Assembly (NCBI RefSeq): GCF_041261205.1
Contig: NZ_JBGCCH010000010.1
Location: 1-64,000, forward strand
DNA: 64,000 bases
Direction of reading: 5' to 3'
Origin: Catenulispora sp. MAP5-51
Lineage (GTDB): Bacteria > Actinomycetota > Actinomycetes > Streptomycetales > Catenulisporaceae
The notes beneath the pieces are model-generated. The model saw only the letters and a list, made by a program, of their open reading frames with translations, had not been told where the DNA came from and did no database searches. This document shows positions 1 to 7,115 of the stretch, one piece after another. The position numbers were made by a program, and so were the translations under genes. Numbering within the stretch: position 1 is the first letter of the stretch; the number at the start of each line of letters is the position of its first letter.

Positions 1-96
1 CGATGACGCCCTTGCCTCCGGCTCGGAGTTAGGACCGCCTCCTCCTCCAGGGGACTTCCACCCCCAAACAACCGCCCATGCTGGGCGCACAAACGA

Positions 97-130
97 AACA
101 GCCTCGGACCTTTACAGATCCGAGGCTGTT
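97..130. terminator. Perfect 12-bp inverted repeat, terminator-like
   Basis: Arms 97-108 and 119-130 pair perfectly around a 10-base loop. The stem contains CCTCGGA/TCCGAGG. There is no long T-run, so a terminator role is inferred. It lies in the gene-poor first 630 bases of the window. Confidence 0.5.
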
Positions 131-314
131 CACCGGGGTGGACCTTCTTGTGGCTTACTCGAACCCAAGTACCCAAGTCACAGAGATCCGGAAGCGGCTC
201 GACTCGCTGGCACGCGCCGACGGTGAAGTCGAGGGCGCGGACCCTGGTCCGCAGCTGTCTCCCTAGGTTTTGATCATCTCGTCGGTCGGGCAGGCTGCGC
301 CTTGCCGGACGTTG

Positions 315-349
315 TCCCCATCGTCAAGCGTTCTCCTTGACGATGGGGA
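315..349. terminator. Perfect 14-bp inverted repeat
   Basis: Arms 315-328 and 336-349 (CCCCATCGTC and its complement) pair perfectly around a 7-base loop. It is probably a bidirectional terminator downstream of the minus-strand Nudix/HTH pair. A shorter perfect palindrome sits at 237-252. I see no convincing gene in 1-629; the short open frames there have no ribosome-binding sites or recognisable motifs. Confidence 0.5.
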
Positions 350-629
350 TGGCGTCTGGCAACCCTCGTGGTGTCCGACCGGGGAGATGATCAAAGCCGG
401 ACGCAACCAACATCACTCGGGAGTGATCTTCTCGGCCATCTCGGAGGGAGGGCTCGCCGAAGGCGTGTCCTTTCAGCTTTTGCCTGTGACCACCCGCAAA
501 CCGCACGGTGTTGGCTTGTTCTGGTGACCACACGCCCAAGAGCGGAGGGGGTGCTTGTGGAGGAGGACGGGGGCTAGCGCAGCGCCCCCGGCGTCTGGAA
601 CAAGCGGCCACGTAGCGGCAGCTACAAAG

Positions 630-1172
630 TTACGCCGCCGAATGCGCACCCAAGGCGAGATAGAACGATAGGGCTGTAAGAGACGGACCGTCCGGCACTT
701 GACCATCTGCGATCAGCTTCCCGGCATCCTCCGGCGTGAACCACTTGAGACACGTCGATTCGCTCAGGTCGGAAGGCGGTCCCACGTAAACGCACTCAGT
801 GGCGTGGTAGGCCGTGAACTTCATCGTTGAGATCCCGCTGAGCGCGTTGTAGCTGATCATCTTGGAGACTTGGGCGGGGCGCCAACCCGTCTCCTCCTCA
901 ATCTCACGTCGGATGGCCTTCTCCGGCGATTCTCCGGGATCCGCCCATCCAGCTGGCACTTCCCAACCCCACTCGTCAGTGATGAACCGATGACGCCACA
1001 TGAGCAGGATGTGCCCCTCGGCGTCAGTCACCACGGCAGTCGTCGATGGCCGCGGCATCGTCAAAACGTGATGTTCGATGCGGCCGACACCAGGGATTTC
1101 GACGTCTTCCAGCCAGACGTTGACCCAGTCGCTCTCGTAGACGGCTCGGCGTCCGTGACTGCGCCAACGCAA
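630..1172 (-). CDS. Nudix hydrolase (Pif-like position in AICE)
   Basis: 180-aa Nudix-fold hydrolase, expected to cleave a nucleoside diphosphate linked to another moiety. The Nudix box is complete at about residues 75-97: G, five residues, E81, seven residues, then REIEEETG. The start is a TTG at 1172, chosen because GGAGGG, inside the last codons of the upstream gene, sits seven bases before it; the genes are 3 bases apart and probably coupled. In the AICE pSAM2, the immunity factor Pif is a Nudix protein that blocks transfer between element-bearing cells, so an analogous role is possible here. That is inference from context; the substrate cannot be read from the sequence. Confidence 0.85.
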   Translation of the reverse strand: MRWRSHGRRAVYESDWVNVWLEDVEIPGVGRIEHHVLTMPRPSTTAVVTDAEGHILLMWRHRFITDEWGWEVPAGWADPGESPEKAIRREIEEETGWRPAQVSKMISYNALSGISTMKFTAYHATECVYVGPPSDLSESTCLKWFTPEDAGKLIADGQVPDGPSLTALSFYLALGAHSAA

Positions 1173-1175
1173 CGA

Positions 1176-2450
1176 TCAGCCCTCCAACGTCGCAGGTGAT
1201 GAGAGCTGCGCCTGCAGGCGCTCTCCAAATGCTTGGACCGATCCTAGTTCGCTCCACTGGTGGAGCTCCTGCCGCAATGCACGAGCCCGAATGGCGATCG
1301 GCTGAACTATCGAATCGGAGGCTACGTTCAGGGCAGCCCCGGCCACTGAACAGGCTTCCTCGACCTCGCCCTCAGCGATGAGGCAAGAGGCTAGGTCCAT
1401 TGTCAGCAGGGCTCGCCCCTTGTAGTCTTCGGGCGCTCGCCGGTTCAAGGCTTCAGCCAGAATCCGGCTCGCGGCGGCGGACTGCCCAATCAACAGGTTG
1501 CACGTACCCGCAATTCCGCTCAGCCGCGCTTGATCAAAGAAATCGATGCCACCTGCGTCATCGGCACCTTCAAGGCTCGATGAAGCTCGTTCGAGGCTCC
1601 GCAAAGCCGCGTTTGAGTCCCCGCTCATCGCGTACGCCCTGGCTAGTTGCGCAGTCACCCACGCGTGGCGTCGCTGATTGGATCCGCCCTGCGTGAGTCG
1701 AGCCGCTTGCTCAAGGTACTCGACCGCTGACGCAGGCTCTCCCTCGAAGAACTGGCCGATGCTCTGCATGGTGAGAACCCATGCGATGAGGCCGTCATCT
1801 TCGGCTTCCTCGCCGGCAATACGTCCCACTTCGTAGAAGCTCGCAGACCGATCGCGGTCCCCAAGATCGAGATAGATATGTCCGGCAAGGCCAGCGAGAA
1901 TCCCGGCCACCTGGATGGTCCGGCGCCTAATCCTCAAGGCCGACGGCATGGACAGGACCTCGTGAACCCTGCTCGACAGGCTCAGAACCTGCGGCATGAG
2001 TTGTTCTGGTGATGTCGATGGATACAGGCCCGCGAGTTGCATGGCTGCGCGCTCCATCTGAGCGAGCGCCGTTGAGCTGACCGACGACCGTGTTAGTGCA
2101 TCTGCGAGCTGCCACGCCTGGAGCTCCTTCTGCGGGCTGCTCTGCTCATCGGCAACTTGTGGCTCCCACGGCCTCGTTGCCAAACCAAGCAAGTTTCCAG
2201 GGATGCCGATTCCATCGGCAACGGCTTCGATGACGTCAAAGCCCTTGATCGTGCGCTTGCCATTGAGAACTTCACGCACCCGACCAGGGCCCAAACCGGT
2301 CATACGTCCGAGCGCAGCTGTACTCAGACCGCCGTATTTGCTGGAGAGCCTAAAGACCTCCAGCATGTTGCGACTCGCGCAAGCGTCGACGAACTCCGGT
2401 CGGCGTGTCAGCGATGACGGGATCTTCGGGTCACGGGCGTCCCCGCTCAT
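1176..2450 (-). CDS. HTH (XRE-like) regulator with TPR-like C-terminal domain
   Basis: 424 aa. The N-terminal ~90 residues contain a helix-turn-helix (LSTAALGRMTGLGPGRVREV) followed by a typical XRE helix. The remaining ~330 residues are an all-alpha, TPR-like array of Ala/Leu-rich helices. This architecture is common in streptomycete regulators where the TPR part senses a peptide or partner. The ATG at 2450 is preceded by AAGGGAG. The gene is co-directional with and 3 bases from the Nudix gene. Its promoter region shares a 13-mer with the GntR/tra control region (2500-2512 and 8724-8736). Target and ligand are unknown. Confidence 0.8.
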   Translation of the reverse strand: MSGDARDPKIPSSLTRRPEFVDACASRNMLEVFRLSSKYGGLSTAALGRMTGLGPGRVREVLNGKRTIKGFDVIEAVADGIGIPGNLLGLATRPWEPQVADEQSSPQKELQAWQLADALTRSSVSSTALAQMERAAMQLAGLYPSTSPEQLMPQVLSLSSRVHEVLSMPSALRIRRRTIQVAGILAGLAGHIYLDLGDRDRSASFYEVGRIAGEEAEDDGLIAWVLTMQSIGQFFEGEPASAVEYLEQAARLTQGGSNQRRHAWVTAQLARAYAMSGDSNAALRSLERASSSLEGADDAGGIDFFDQARLSGIAGTCNLLIGQSAAASRILAEALNRRAPEDYKGRALLTMDLASCLIAEGEVEEACSVAGAALNVASDSIVQPIAIRARALRQELHQWSELGSVQAFGERLQAQLSSPATLEG

Positions 2451-2499
2451 ACGCTCCCTTTCATTGCTACCGGCGGTCTACGCACTCTGACTATAGGTA

Positions 2500-2512
2500 A
2501 TCGAGAGTACCC
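2500..2512 (-). promoter_or_regulatory. 13-mer shared with the GntR/tra control region
   Basis: GGGTACTCTCGAT read on the minus strand, in the 120-bp gap upstream of the HTH/TPR gene. The identical 13 bases occur on the plus strand at 8724-8736, just before the second palindromic operator. TATAGT, a possible -10, lies four bases downstream on the minus strand. The role as a shared regulator site is inferred. Confidence 0.4.
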
Positions 2513-2741
2513 ATCGGGGCTCCCCAGTGGAGTCTGTGCCCGACCCTCCGTTGGAACGATCCTCAATGCCATGAGCGCATACGGACAGTCGGGCCCACTG
2601 GTCCGCACGTGTGAGGGCCGGAGCATCGCCACGGCACGCAGCGAGGCTGCCATGCCAATCAGGGATGTGGGTCCCACTCCGGCTCGCGTCCTTGACCAGC
2701 TGGCCATGGACCCCGGTCCCGCCCCGGAGGGGTTCACGGTC

Positions 2742-2951
2742 ATGACCGGTGAGGACATGACCATCGGTCTGATCAAGCGCGGTGACTTTCTCGGAATCGA
2801 TGGGCGGTGGTGCCGGGTCGTGCTGTGTACCGCGCTCAATGGCTGGGTCAGTGTCGAGACCCCCGCCGGGTACCCGTGTATCAAGGCTGCGTTCTTGGAC
2901 GTCCGGGTTCACCTGGCTCGGGTGATCGACGTTGAGGGGGTGGCGGTGTGA
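2742..2951 (+). CDS. Small hypothetical protein, first gene of coupled cluster
   Basis: 69 aa from the ATG at 2742, chosen because GGAGGGG lies eight bases upstream. An upstream in-frame ATG at 2571 would give 126 aa but lacks a clear ribosome-binding site. The residues around GDFLGIDGRWCRVV and GWVSVET look like a compact beta-rich fold. I do not recognise the family. Its stop overlaps the start of the next gene at 2948, so it heads a run of five translationally coupled small genes ending at a strong terminator-like hairpin (3830-3874). Confidence 0.6.
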   Translation: MTGEDMTIGLIKRGDFLGIDGRWCRVVLCTALNGWVSVETPAGYPCIKAAFLDVRVHLARVIDVEGVAV

Positions 2952-3130
2952 AGCGGCATGTCAGCTTCTTTCCACCGGCGTCTCCGGTGCGGCCGTTCGT
3001 GTTGGCGTCGTCGATGGTGATGGAGCCGGAACGCGGTCAGCGTCGGCGCATCCCTGTCGGTCCGGTCGTGGTTGCTTCGGCCCCGACGTTCGGGTTCAGC
3101 CCGAACCCGCTGTCGGGGGTGCGGCCGTGA
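2948..3130 (+). CDS. Small hypothetical protein (cluster gene 2)
   Basis: 60 aa, ATG at 2948 overlapping the previous stop by four bases. Rich in Pro, Val and Arg, with no signal peptide or recognisable motif. It is supported mainly by its position in the head-to-tail coupled series, where each stop overlaps the next start (here the GTGA at 3127-3130). Confidence 0.5.
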   Translation: MKRHVSFFPPASPVRPFVLASSMVMEPERGQRRRIPVGPVVVASAPTFGFSPNPLSGVRP

Positions 3131-3393
3131 CGCCCGAGGCTGTGAGCCTGCCGAACGACGGTCCGCCCGTGCCGCTGCACCAGATTCCGCGTGGGTCGTA
3201 TGTCCTGGTGTCCGCGTCAACGTGGCTTCGCCTGGAGAGTTGGACGGTGCTGGACAGGGGCACGCGTGCGGATGCGGCCCGTTTCATGGTGGCCTTCACT
3301 GGGGTCGCCCGAGCGTCCATGTTTCACAGTGAGCCGTGTTGGCCGGTGTGGTCTGGCGATGGACCACCGAGTGCGGCGGTGTTGTCGTCGTGA
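3127..3393 (+). CDS. Small hypothetical protein (cluster gene 3)
   Basis: 88 aa from the GTG at 3127, which overlaps the preceding stop. The protein reads as a soluble mixed alpha/beta chain (IPRGSYVLVSASTWLRLESW and a later RFMVAF strand) and resembles the first cluster protein in tempo (short strands with Trp). Family not recognised. The stop at 3391 overlaps the GTG of the next gene at 3390. Confidence 0.55.
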   Translation: MTPEAVSLPNDGPPVPLHQIPRGSYVLVSASTWLRLESWTVLDRGTRADAARFMVAFTGVARASMFHSEPCWPVWSGDGPPSAAVLSS

Positions 3394-3542
3394 CGGTTCA
3401 GAAGTCCGGTGTGTCGCATGCCGAATCGGGCGAGCCTCGGGGGCACACCCTGCGGCTGTTCGTGTACACCACTGTGGCGTCGTTCCTGGCCGTGGTGGTG
3501 GTTGTGTTCGCGGATATGGCCATAGGTGGTGTCCACCAGTGA
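3390..3542 (+). CDS. Small single-pass membrane protein (SpdB-like position)
   Basis: 50 aa from the GTG at 3390. About 18 residues of charged or polar N-terminus precede one strong transmembrane segment (VYTTVASFLAVVVVVFADMA). Small membrane proteins of this kind (Spd proteins) accompany the transfer genes of streptomycete plasmids and help intramycelial spread; that role here is inferred. The stop overlaps the next ATG at 3542. Confidence 0.55.
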   Translation: MTVQKSGVSHAESGEPRGHTLRLFVYTTVASFLAVVVVVFADMAIGGVHQ

Positions 3543-3820
3543 TGGCCAAGAGCTTGTTTGGGACCTGCGTCGCTGTGGGGTGGCGTGGAGGGCGGGCCGT
3601 GTTGGCTAGGCGCGGTGCCGTCGCGCGCGAGGTGGGGGCGGTGGTTGTCGCCCGGCCTGGCGTCCTCGCCTCGCGCGCAAGACTTCCTCGGGCTGCACCG
3701 AGGGTTGAGCTTGTGGAATCCGGTCCCGTGGGATGCGTCATCCGGGTTCTGCAAGGCGGTGGCGGAGGCGCTTCCGCTGTCGCGCACGTGACCGGTCGTT
3801 TCCTGGTCAGTCACGTGTGA
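3542..3820 (+). CDS. Small hypothetical protein, last gene of coupled cluster
   Basis: 92 aa from the ATG at 3542, which overlaps the previous stop. Unusually rich in Val, Arg, Gly and Ala, with a C-terminal stretch GGGGGASAVAHVTGRF. No recognised domain. Composition makes the frame less certain than its neighbours, but the coupled start and the hairpin ten bases after its stop both support it. Confidence 0.45.
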   Translation: MAKSLFGTCVAVGWRGGRAVLARRGAVAREVGAVVVARPGVLASRARLPRAAPRVELVESGPVGCVIRVLQGGGGGASAVAHVTGRFLVSHV

Positions 3821-3829
3821 GGTTGCCAA

Positions 3830-3874
3830 GCCGGGCCACCCCACTTCCCGCTCAAAGGTGCGGGGTGGCCCGGC
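3830..3874 (+). terminator. 13-bp perfect stem, terminator of small-gene cluster
   Basis: Arms 3830-3842 and 3862-3874 (GCCGGGCCACCCC and its complement) pair perfectly around a 19-base loop. It lies ten bases after the last gene of the coupled cluster. No T-run, which is usual for high-GC hosts. Confidence 0.6.
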
Positions 3875-3981
3875 GGGTCCACAGACCCGGTGCCGATGGT
3901 ATCGGGGTGTTCTGACATGCCTACATCACCTGATACCTCGGTGCGGTCCTGTTGGTCCGTTTCGGGGAGGTCGGTTTCTGC

Positions 3982-4281
3982 ATGGATGTTTGGGGGGTCC
4001 ACCCGGATTTTTGGGAGTACCGGGTGGGGGTGAATTACGTTCGCGCACGTAAGCGGGCGCAGTGGCTTGCGAGTGCGTTGCTCGATGTGGCTGGAAGCGA
4101 GTCGGCGCCGGAGCGTGTGCGCCTGGCGGTTGAGCTGTACGGCGTGAGCCTGGCGGTTCGAGTGGATGGGACGGCGGCGGCGTGGATCGGTCCGGATCCG
4201 GATGACGCTGAGATGTGGGGCGAGATCGGGCCGGATGAGCCTGTGCGCCTGGGGCTCGGCGGCTTTCGGGCTGTGGCTTGA
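3982..4281 (+). CDS. Hypothetical acidic protein
   Basis: 99 aa from the ATG at 3982, with GGGAGG 12 bases upstream; a TTG at 3952 is an in-frame alternative. Acidic C-terminal half (DPDDAEMWGEIGPDEPVRLG) and an N-terminal Trp/Tyr-rich part. I do not recognise it. It stands alone between the cluster terminator and the HTH gene group, in the element's accessory zone. Confidence 0.5.
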   Translation: MDVWGVHPDFWEYRVGVNYVRARKRAQWLASALLDVAGSESAPERVRLAVELYGVSLAVRVDGTAAAWIGPDPDDAEMWGEIGPDEPVRLGLGGFRAVA

Positions 4282-4406
4282 ACCTGGTAGCTGGCGTTTC
4301 GTGAGTTGCCAGCGGCGGGTTCGGCCGGCGGGGCGTTCTGTGCCCCGCCTGCCGGTTCCGCTCGTGAGCATGGTGGGCGGCTTGACTACAGGATGGGCGA
4401 GGCAGA

Positions 4407-4661
4407 GTGGCGCGTGTTTGGCAGGCGAGTCCGGCTGTACGGCAACTGCTGGCTGCGATGCAGCGCCAGTTGGCGGCTGCCCGGGGCACGGCGCAGATCG
4501 AGCGACCGGCGTTGGCGGAACGGCTGGGCGTGTCGCCGATCACTCTGCGGGTGCCAGGTACCCGGCGCGCTGCATCTAATCACGTGGGCCGGTCGGCTGA
4601 AATGCAGTTCCTTCGGTTCTGCCTGGTGAGTGGGGAGGTGCGGCGTGGTGCTGCGGGTTGA
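4407..4661 (+). CDS. Truncated HTH protein, relative of the following double-HTH genes
   Basis: 84 aa from a GTG at 4407. It contains an HTH core, PALAERLGVSPITLR, aligning with HELAERIGVTEASVRRWE of the next gene, but after that helix it diverges into VPGTRRAAS instead of the RWE...PPQPI continuation. It may be a broken third copy of the family or a short regulator. Its last codons overlap the start of the next gene. Confidence is moderate on the frame and low on function. Confidence 0.4.
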   Translation: MARVWQASPAVRQLLAAMQRQLAAARGTAQIERPALAERLGVSPITLRVPGTRRAASNHVGRSAEMQFLRFCLVSGEVRRGAAG

Positions 4662-5229
4662 TGCCAGGGCTAAGGAAACGTTTTGGCAGATCATTCTTGG
4701 TTTGCGTGAGGCGCGCAGGGATGCGGGTTTGACTCAGGATGCGGCGGCGGTCGGGCTACCGGTGCGGGGTCGAGCGATCTCTGAATGGGAGACCGGGGCG
4801 AATTCGCCGAGCCTTGACCACCTGATCTTGTGGGCGGATGCGGTTGAGCAGCGTCTGATGATCACGGACCGTGGTGTGGAGAAGAGCAGGCTTGTTCCGC
4901 AGCTCCCCCGGGAAACGTGGGTTCATTTTGAGCGGCGGCGGCTGGCGCAACCGCTGAAGCTGCGGCGGGCTGCGCGCATGAAGTATCACGAGTTGGCCGA
5001 GCGTATCGGTGTGACAGAGGCCTCTGTCAGACGGTGGGAGGCCGTGATCGTACCGCCGCAGCCGATCTCGCTGGTGGTGTGGGCTCAGGAGTTGGGGTGT
5101 TGTCTTGGGCTGCGTTCCTCGGAGAGGCCGGATGCACAGCTGCGTCTGCAATTGCGTCGGTACGGCTTGCCCGCGCTGCCTGACGAGCATCGCAGGGACA
5201 GGCCGTTGCCGGCGCGGCGAGTCGAGTAG
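4645..5229 (+). CDS. Double helix-turn-helix protein, copy 1
   Basis: 194 aa from GTG 4645 (GTG 4648 equally possible), with GGGGAGG six bases upstream. Two HTH units: an XRE-like one at about 20-60 (TQDAAAVGLPVRGRAISEWE) and a second at about 115-150 (HELAERIGVTEASVRRWEA), each followed by a hydrophobic motif (LILWAD; LVVWAQELGC). The next gene is a clear paralogue with the same order of motifs. It presumably binds DNA as a regulator within the element; the two HTHs could let a monomer bind a direct repeat. No published family name came to mind. Confidence 0.7.
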   Translation: MVLRVDARAKETFWQIILGLREARRDAGLTQDAAAVGLPVRGRAISEWETGANSPSLDHLILWADAVEQRLMITDRGVEKSRLVPQLPRETWVHFERRRLAQPLKLRRAARMKYHELAERIGVTEASVRRWEAVIVPPQPISLVVWAQELGCCLGLRSSERPDAQLRLQLRRYGLPALPDEHRRDRPLPARRVE

Positions 5230-5290
5230 GTAGGGCTCGGGATGAGGCTGGGATGTGCACGTTGGGTGGGCGTGGAAGGGGGCGGGTGAG

Positions 5291-5896
5291 TTGCCTGGTT
5301 CGGATGAGAGTACGACGCTGCGGATTGATGGATGGTCGCAGTGGACGTATTCACGGCTCATCGATGGTTTGCGCACTGCGCGCGGGGGTCGTAGCCAGGA
5401 ACACGTGGCGCTCGGTCTGCCGGTGCGGGGTAAGGCGACGATTTCGGAGTGGGAGACCGAAACGCACGTTCCAACGCTTGAGAACCTCATCCTGTGGGCG
5501 GGCAAGGTTGAGCGGCGGCTGGTGATCGAGGATCGTCGGGGTGAGTTGCAGAGTCTCGTGCGGCCGCGTGCCGGGGAGTCTTGGGTGCCATTTGAGCGGC
5601 GGCGATTGGCGTGTCCGTTGAGGCGCCGTCGTGACGATCTGGGGCTATCCATACTTGAGGTAAGTAAGCGAGTTGGCGTGCACCGGGACTCTGTTGGCCG
5701 GTGGGAATATGCGCTTGTACCTCCCCGACCTATTGCGTTGGTTGTGTGGGCTCAGGCGCTGGGGTGTTCGCTTGGGCTGCGAGAGGTGGCAGAGCCAAAT
5801 AGCCCGCTGTCTACGTCGAATGGTCGGCAAATTCGGGACGCTGTTGCAAACGCGCGTCGCAGTGCTGACGGGATGCGAAGCGCGGGCCGGGCGTAG
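5291..5896 (+). CDS. Double helix-turn-helix protein, copy 2
   Basis: 201 aa from TTG 5291 after GGAAGGGGG; a GTG at 5255 would add 12 residues. Paralogue of the gene at 4645: shared GLPVRG...ISEWET in HTH 1, then FERRRLA, then HTH 2 (EVSKRVGVHRDSVGRWE) and PPRPIALVVWAQALGC. The C-terminal ~35 residues are diverged and Ser/Asn/Arg-rich. Same strand, 61 bases after copy 1. It probably arose by tandem duplication and may regulate neighbouring element genes. Confidence 0.7.
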   Translation: MPGSDESTTLRIDGWSQWTYSRLIDGLRTARGGRSQEHVALGLPVRGKATISEWETETHVPTLENLILWAGKVERRLVIEDRRGELQSLVRPRAGESWVPFERRRLACPLRRRRDDLGLSILEVSKRVGVHRDSVGRWEYALVPPRPIALVVWAQALGCSLGLREVAEPNSPLSTSNGRQIRDAVANARRSADGMRSAGRA

Positions 5897-6044
5897 GGCG
5901 GGTGGGTGGGGTGCGGTTCCGGGGGCCGCCTTGTCGGCGTTGGCCTGTGGCTTCTGCTGCGTAATCGTGTACGTCGCCGCACGCTGTGGGGCGGGTTCGG
6001 CCGCGAGGCCTGGGGTTGGCCCCGCGGGGGGTTCCGCTGGTGAG

Positions 6045-6450
6045 TCAGGCGGTCTTGAACACGTAGGTCAGCATCGCCGCGACGCCGTCGGAGTGCATGG
6101 TGTAGAGGGCGGTCGGGATGACGTACAGCAGCCAGGCGCCGGCTGCGTATCGGGCGATGGTTGCGAGGGTCAGGCTGAGGTCTGAGGCGTTGGGGTCGGC
6201 GGAGTGGCGGGCTGTTTTCATGGCGGCGCCTGCGGCTGCGGCTGTGGTCCAACGCTGTGGCGTAGAGGCCAATCGGCCATGTCCAGGCGTAGAGCGTGAG
6301 TCCGGCGGCGACAACAGCGCGGATGCGCAGGAACCCTTTCGGCTCGTGCTGGTTCTGCCGGGTTGTGTTTCCCGGGGTGAGGTACCGGATCCGGTCGACG
6401 TGGTAGCCGGGTCGGCCTATCTCGTCGTCGAAACTGTCGTTCACGTGCAT
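6045..6450 (-). pseudogene. Frameshifted two-pass membrane protein
   Basis: Two overlapping minus-strand frames each hold half of a plausible protein. From ATG 6450 the first reads an acidic N-terminus and a transmembrane helix (AVVAAGLTLYAWTWPIGLYA), then turns into Arg-rich nonsense. The second frame, entered near 6240-6265, reads TTAAAAGAAMKTARHS and a second helix (YAAGAWLLYVIPTALYTM) to the stop at 6045. A net one-base shift in a GCC/GCA-rich stretch joins them. A true disruption, a programmed shift, a sequencing error, or two separate genes (the second starting at ATG 6221) are all possible. Confidence 0.5.
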
Positions 6451-6717
6451 CAGCTCCCTGATTTGTCGCCCCAGGCTATGTGCGGCCGGTGACAGACGGG
6501 AGCGGATTTCGCGGGGTCGCGTGCCGCTGGGCGGGCGTCCCGGTGTCGGGCTAGGGCCTGTCCGACGGGTCGTGTGGCGGATGTAGCTGTCTTGCCATCC
6601 TTGCTCCCGCTGCGGACAGGGGGGTGGTGGAAGTAGTTGTCAAGTCGGGTCGTCATCGGCGCCAGCAGTCTGCCAAGATTACGCTGGATAATTCTTCGAC
6701 TACGTAGGGAGTTTGAC

Positions 6718-7005
6718 GTGTCTGATGAGCCGATTTCGGACGCCGGATCCGGCCTGGTCATCATTCCGCTCGAGAACACGACCCCGGAGGAGCGCGCTGT
6801 ACTGTCTGTGTACTACAAGGACGACGCTCCTGTGCTGGTCGTCACCAATGGAACCCACGTCCCGGTCCAACTCACCGTCACTGACGCTTCAGGCGCCACC
6901 ATCGCCACCTATACCGTGGACCAGGTTGGAGGCGTTGTGGGAATCAGCCCCAGGTCCGACGGCCTCACCGCAGTGGCCTCCGGGAATGCCATCGTCGTCG
7001 CCTGA
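6718..7005 (+). CDS. Small beta-rich hypothetical protein
   Basis: 95 aa from the GTG at 6718, with AGGGAG six bases upstream. The sequence alternates short beta strands (LVIIPLEN, PVLVVTNG, VQLTVTDASGATIATYTV), resembling an Ig-like or beta-sandwich domain. There is no signal peptide or membrane segment. Family not recognised. It is isolated, with 267 bases of gene-free sequence before it and about 800 after. Confidence 0.55.
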   Translation: MSDEPISDAGSGLVIIPLENTTPEERAVLSVYYKDDAPVLVVTNGTHVPVQLTVTDASGATIATYTVDQVGGVVGISPRSDGLTAVASGNAIVVA

Positions 7006-7017
7006 TCATGTGCAGTC

Positions 7018-7115
7018 CTAAGGCCGGAGCCAGAGCCGGATCGCGGCGACCGTGAGCGTGCCGTGAACAGCGTAGGCACGCTTGCAGTATGCGGGCACGC
7101 ATAGTTTCTGAGGGC
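7018..7115 (-). pseudogene. Possible IS5-family transposase C-terminal remnant
   Basis: The minus strand ends an open frame at a TAG (7018-7020) whose last residues read RAYAVHGTLTVAAIRLWL. This resembles the C-terminal end of IS5-like transposases, where a short Tyr/Lys segment leads into a hydrophobic LxxWL tail. No catalytic region is present upstream, so at most this is a scrap. The assignment rests on about 30 residues and is weak. Confidence 0.3.

Noticed and set aside
1-300. Search for the element's left attachment site, including CCTAGGT at 262-268 matching part of the tRNA-Ile end
   Set aside because: Only seven bases match and the flanks differ. A serine integrase may share only a very short core, so the left end cannot be placed from this window.
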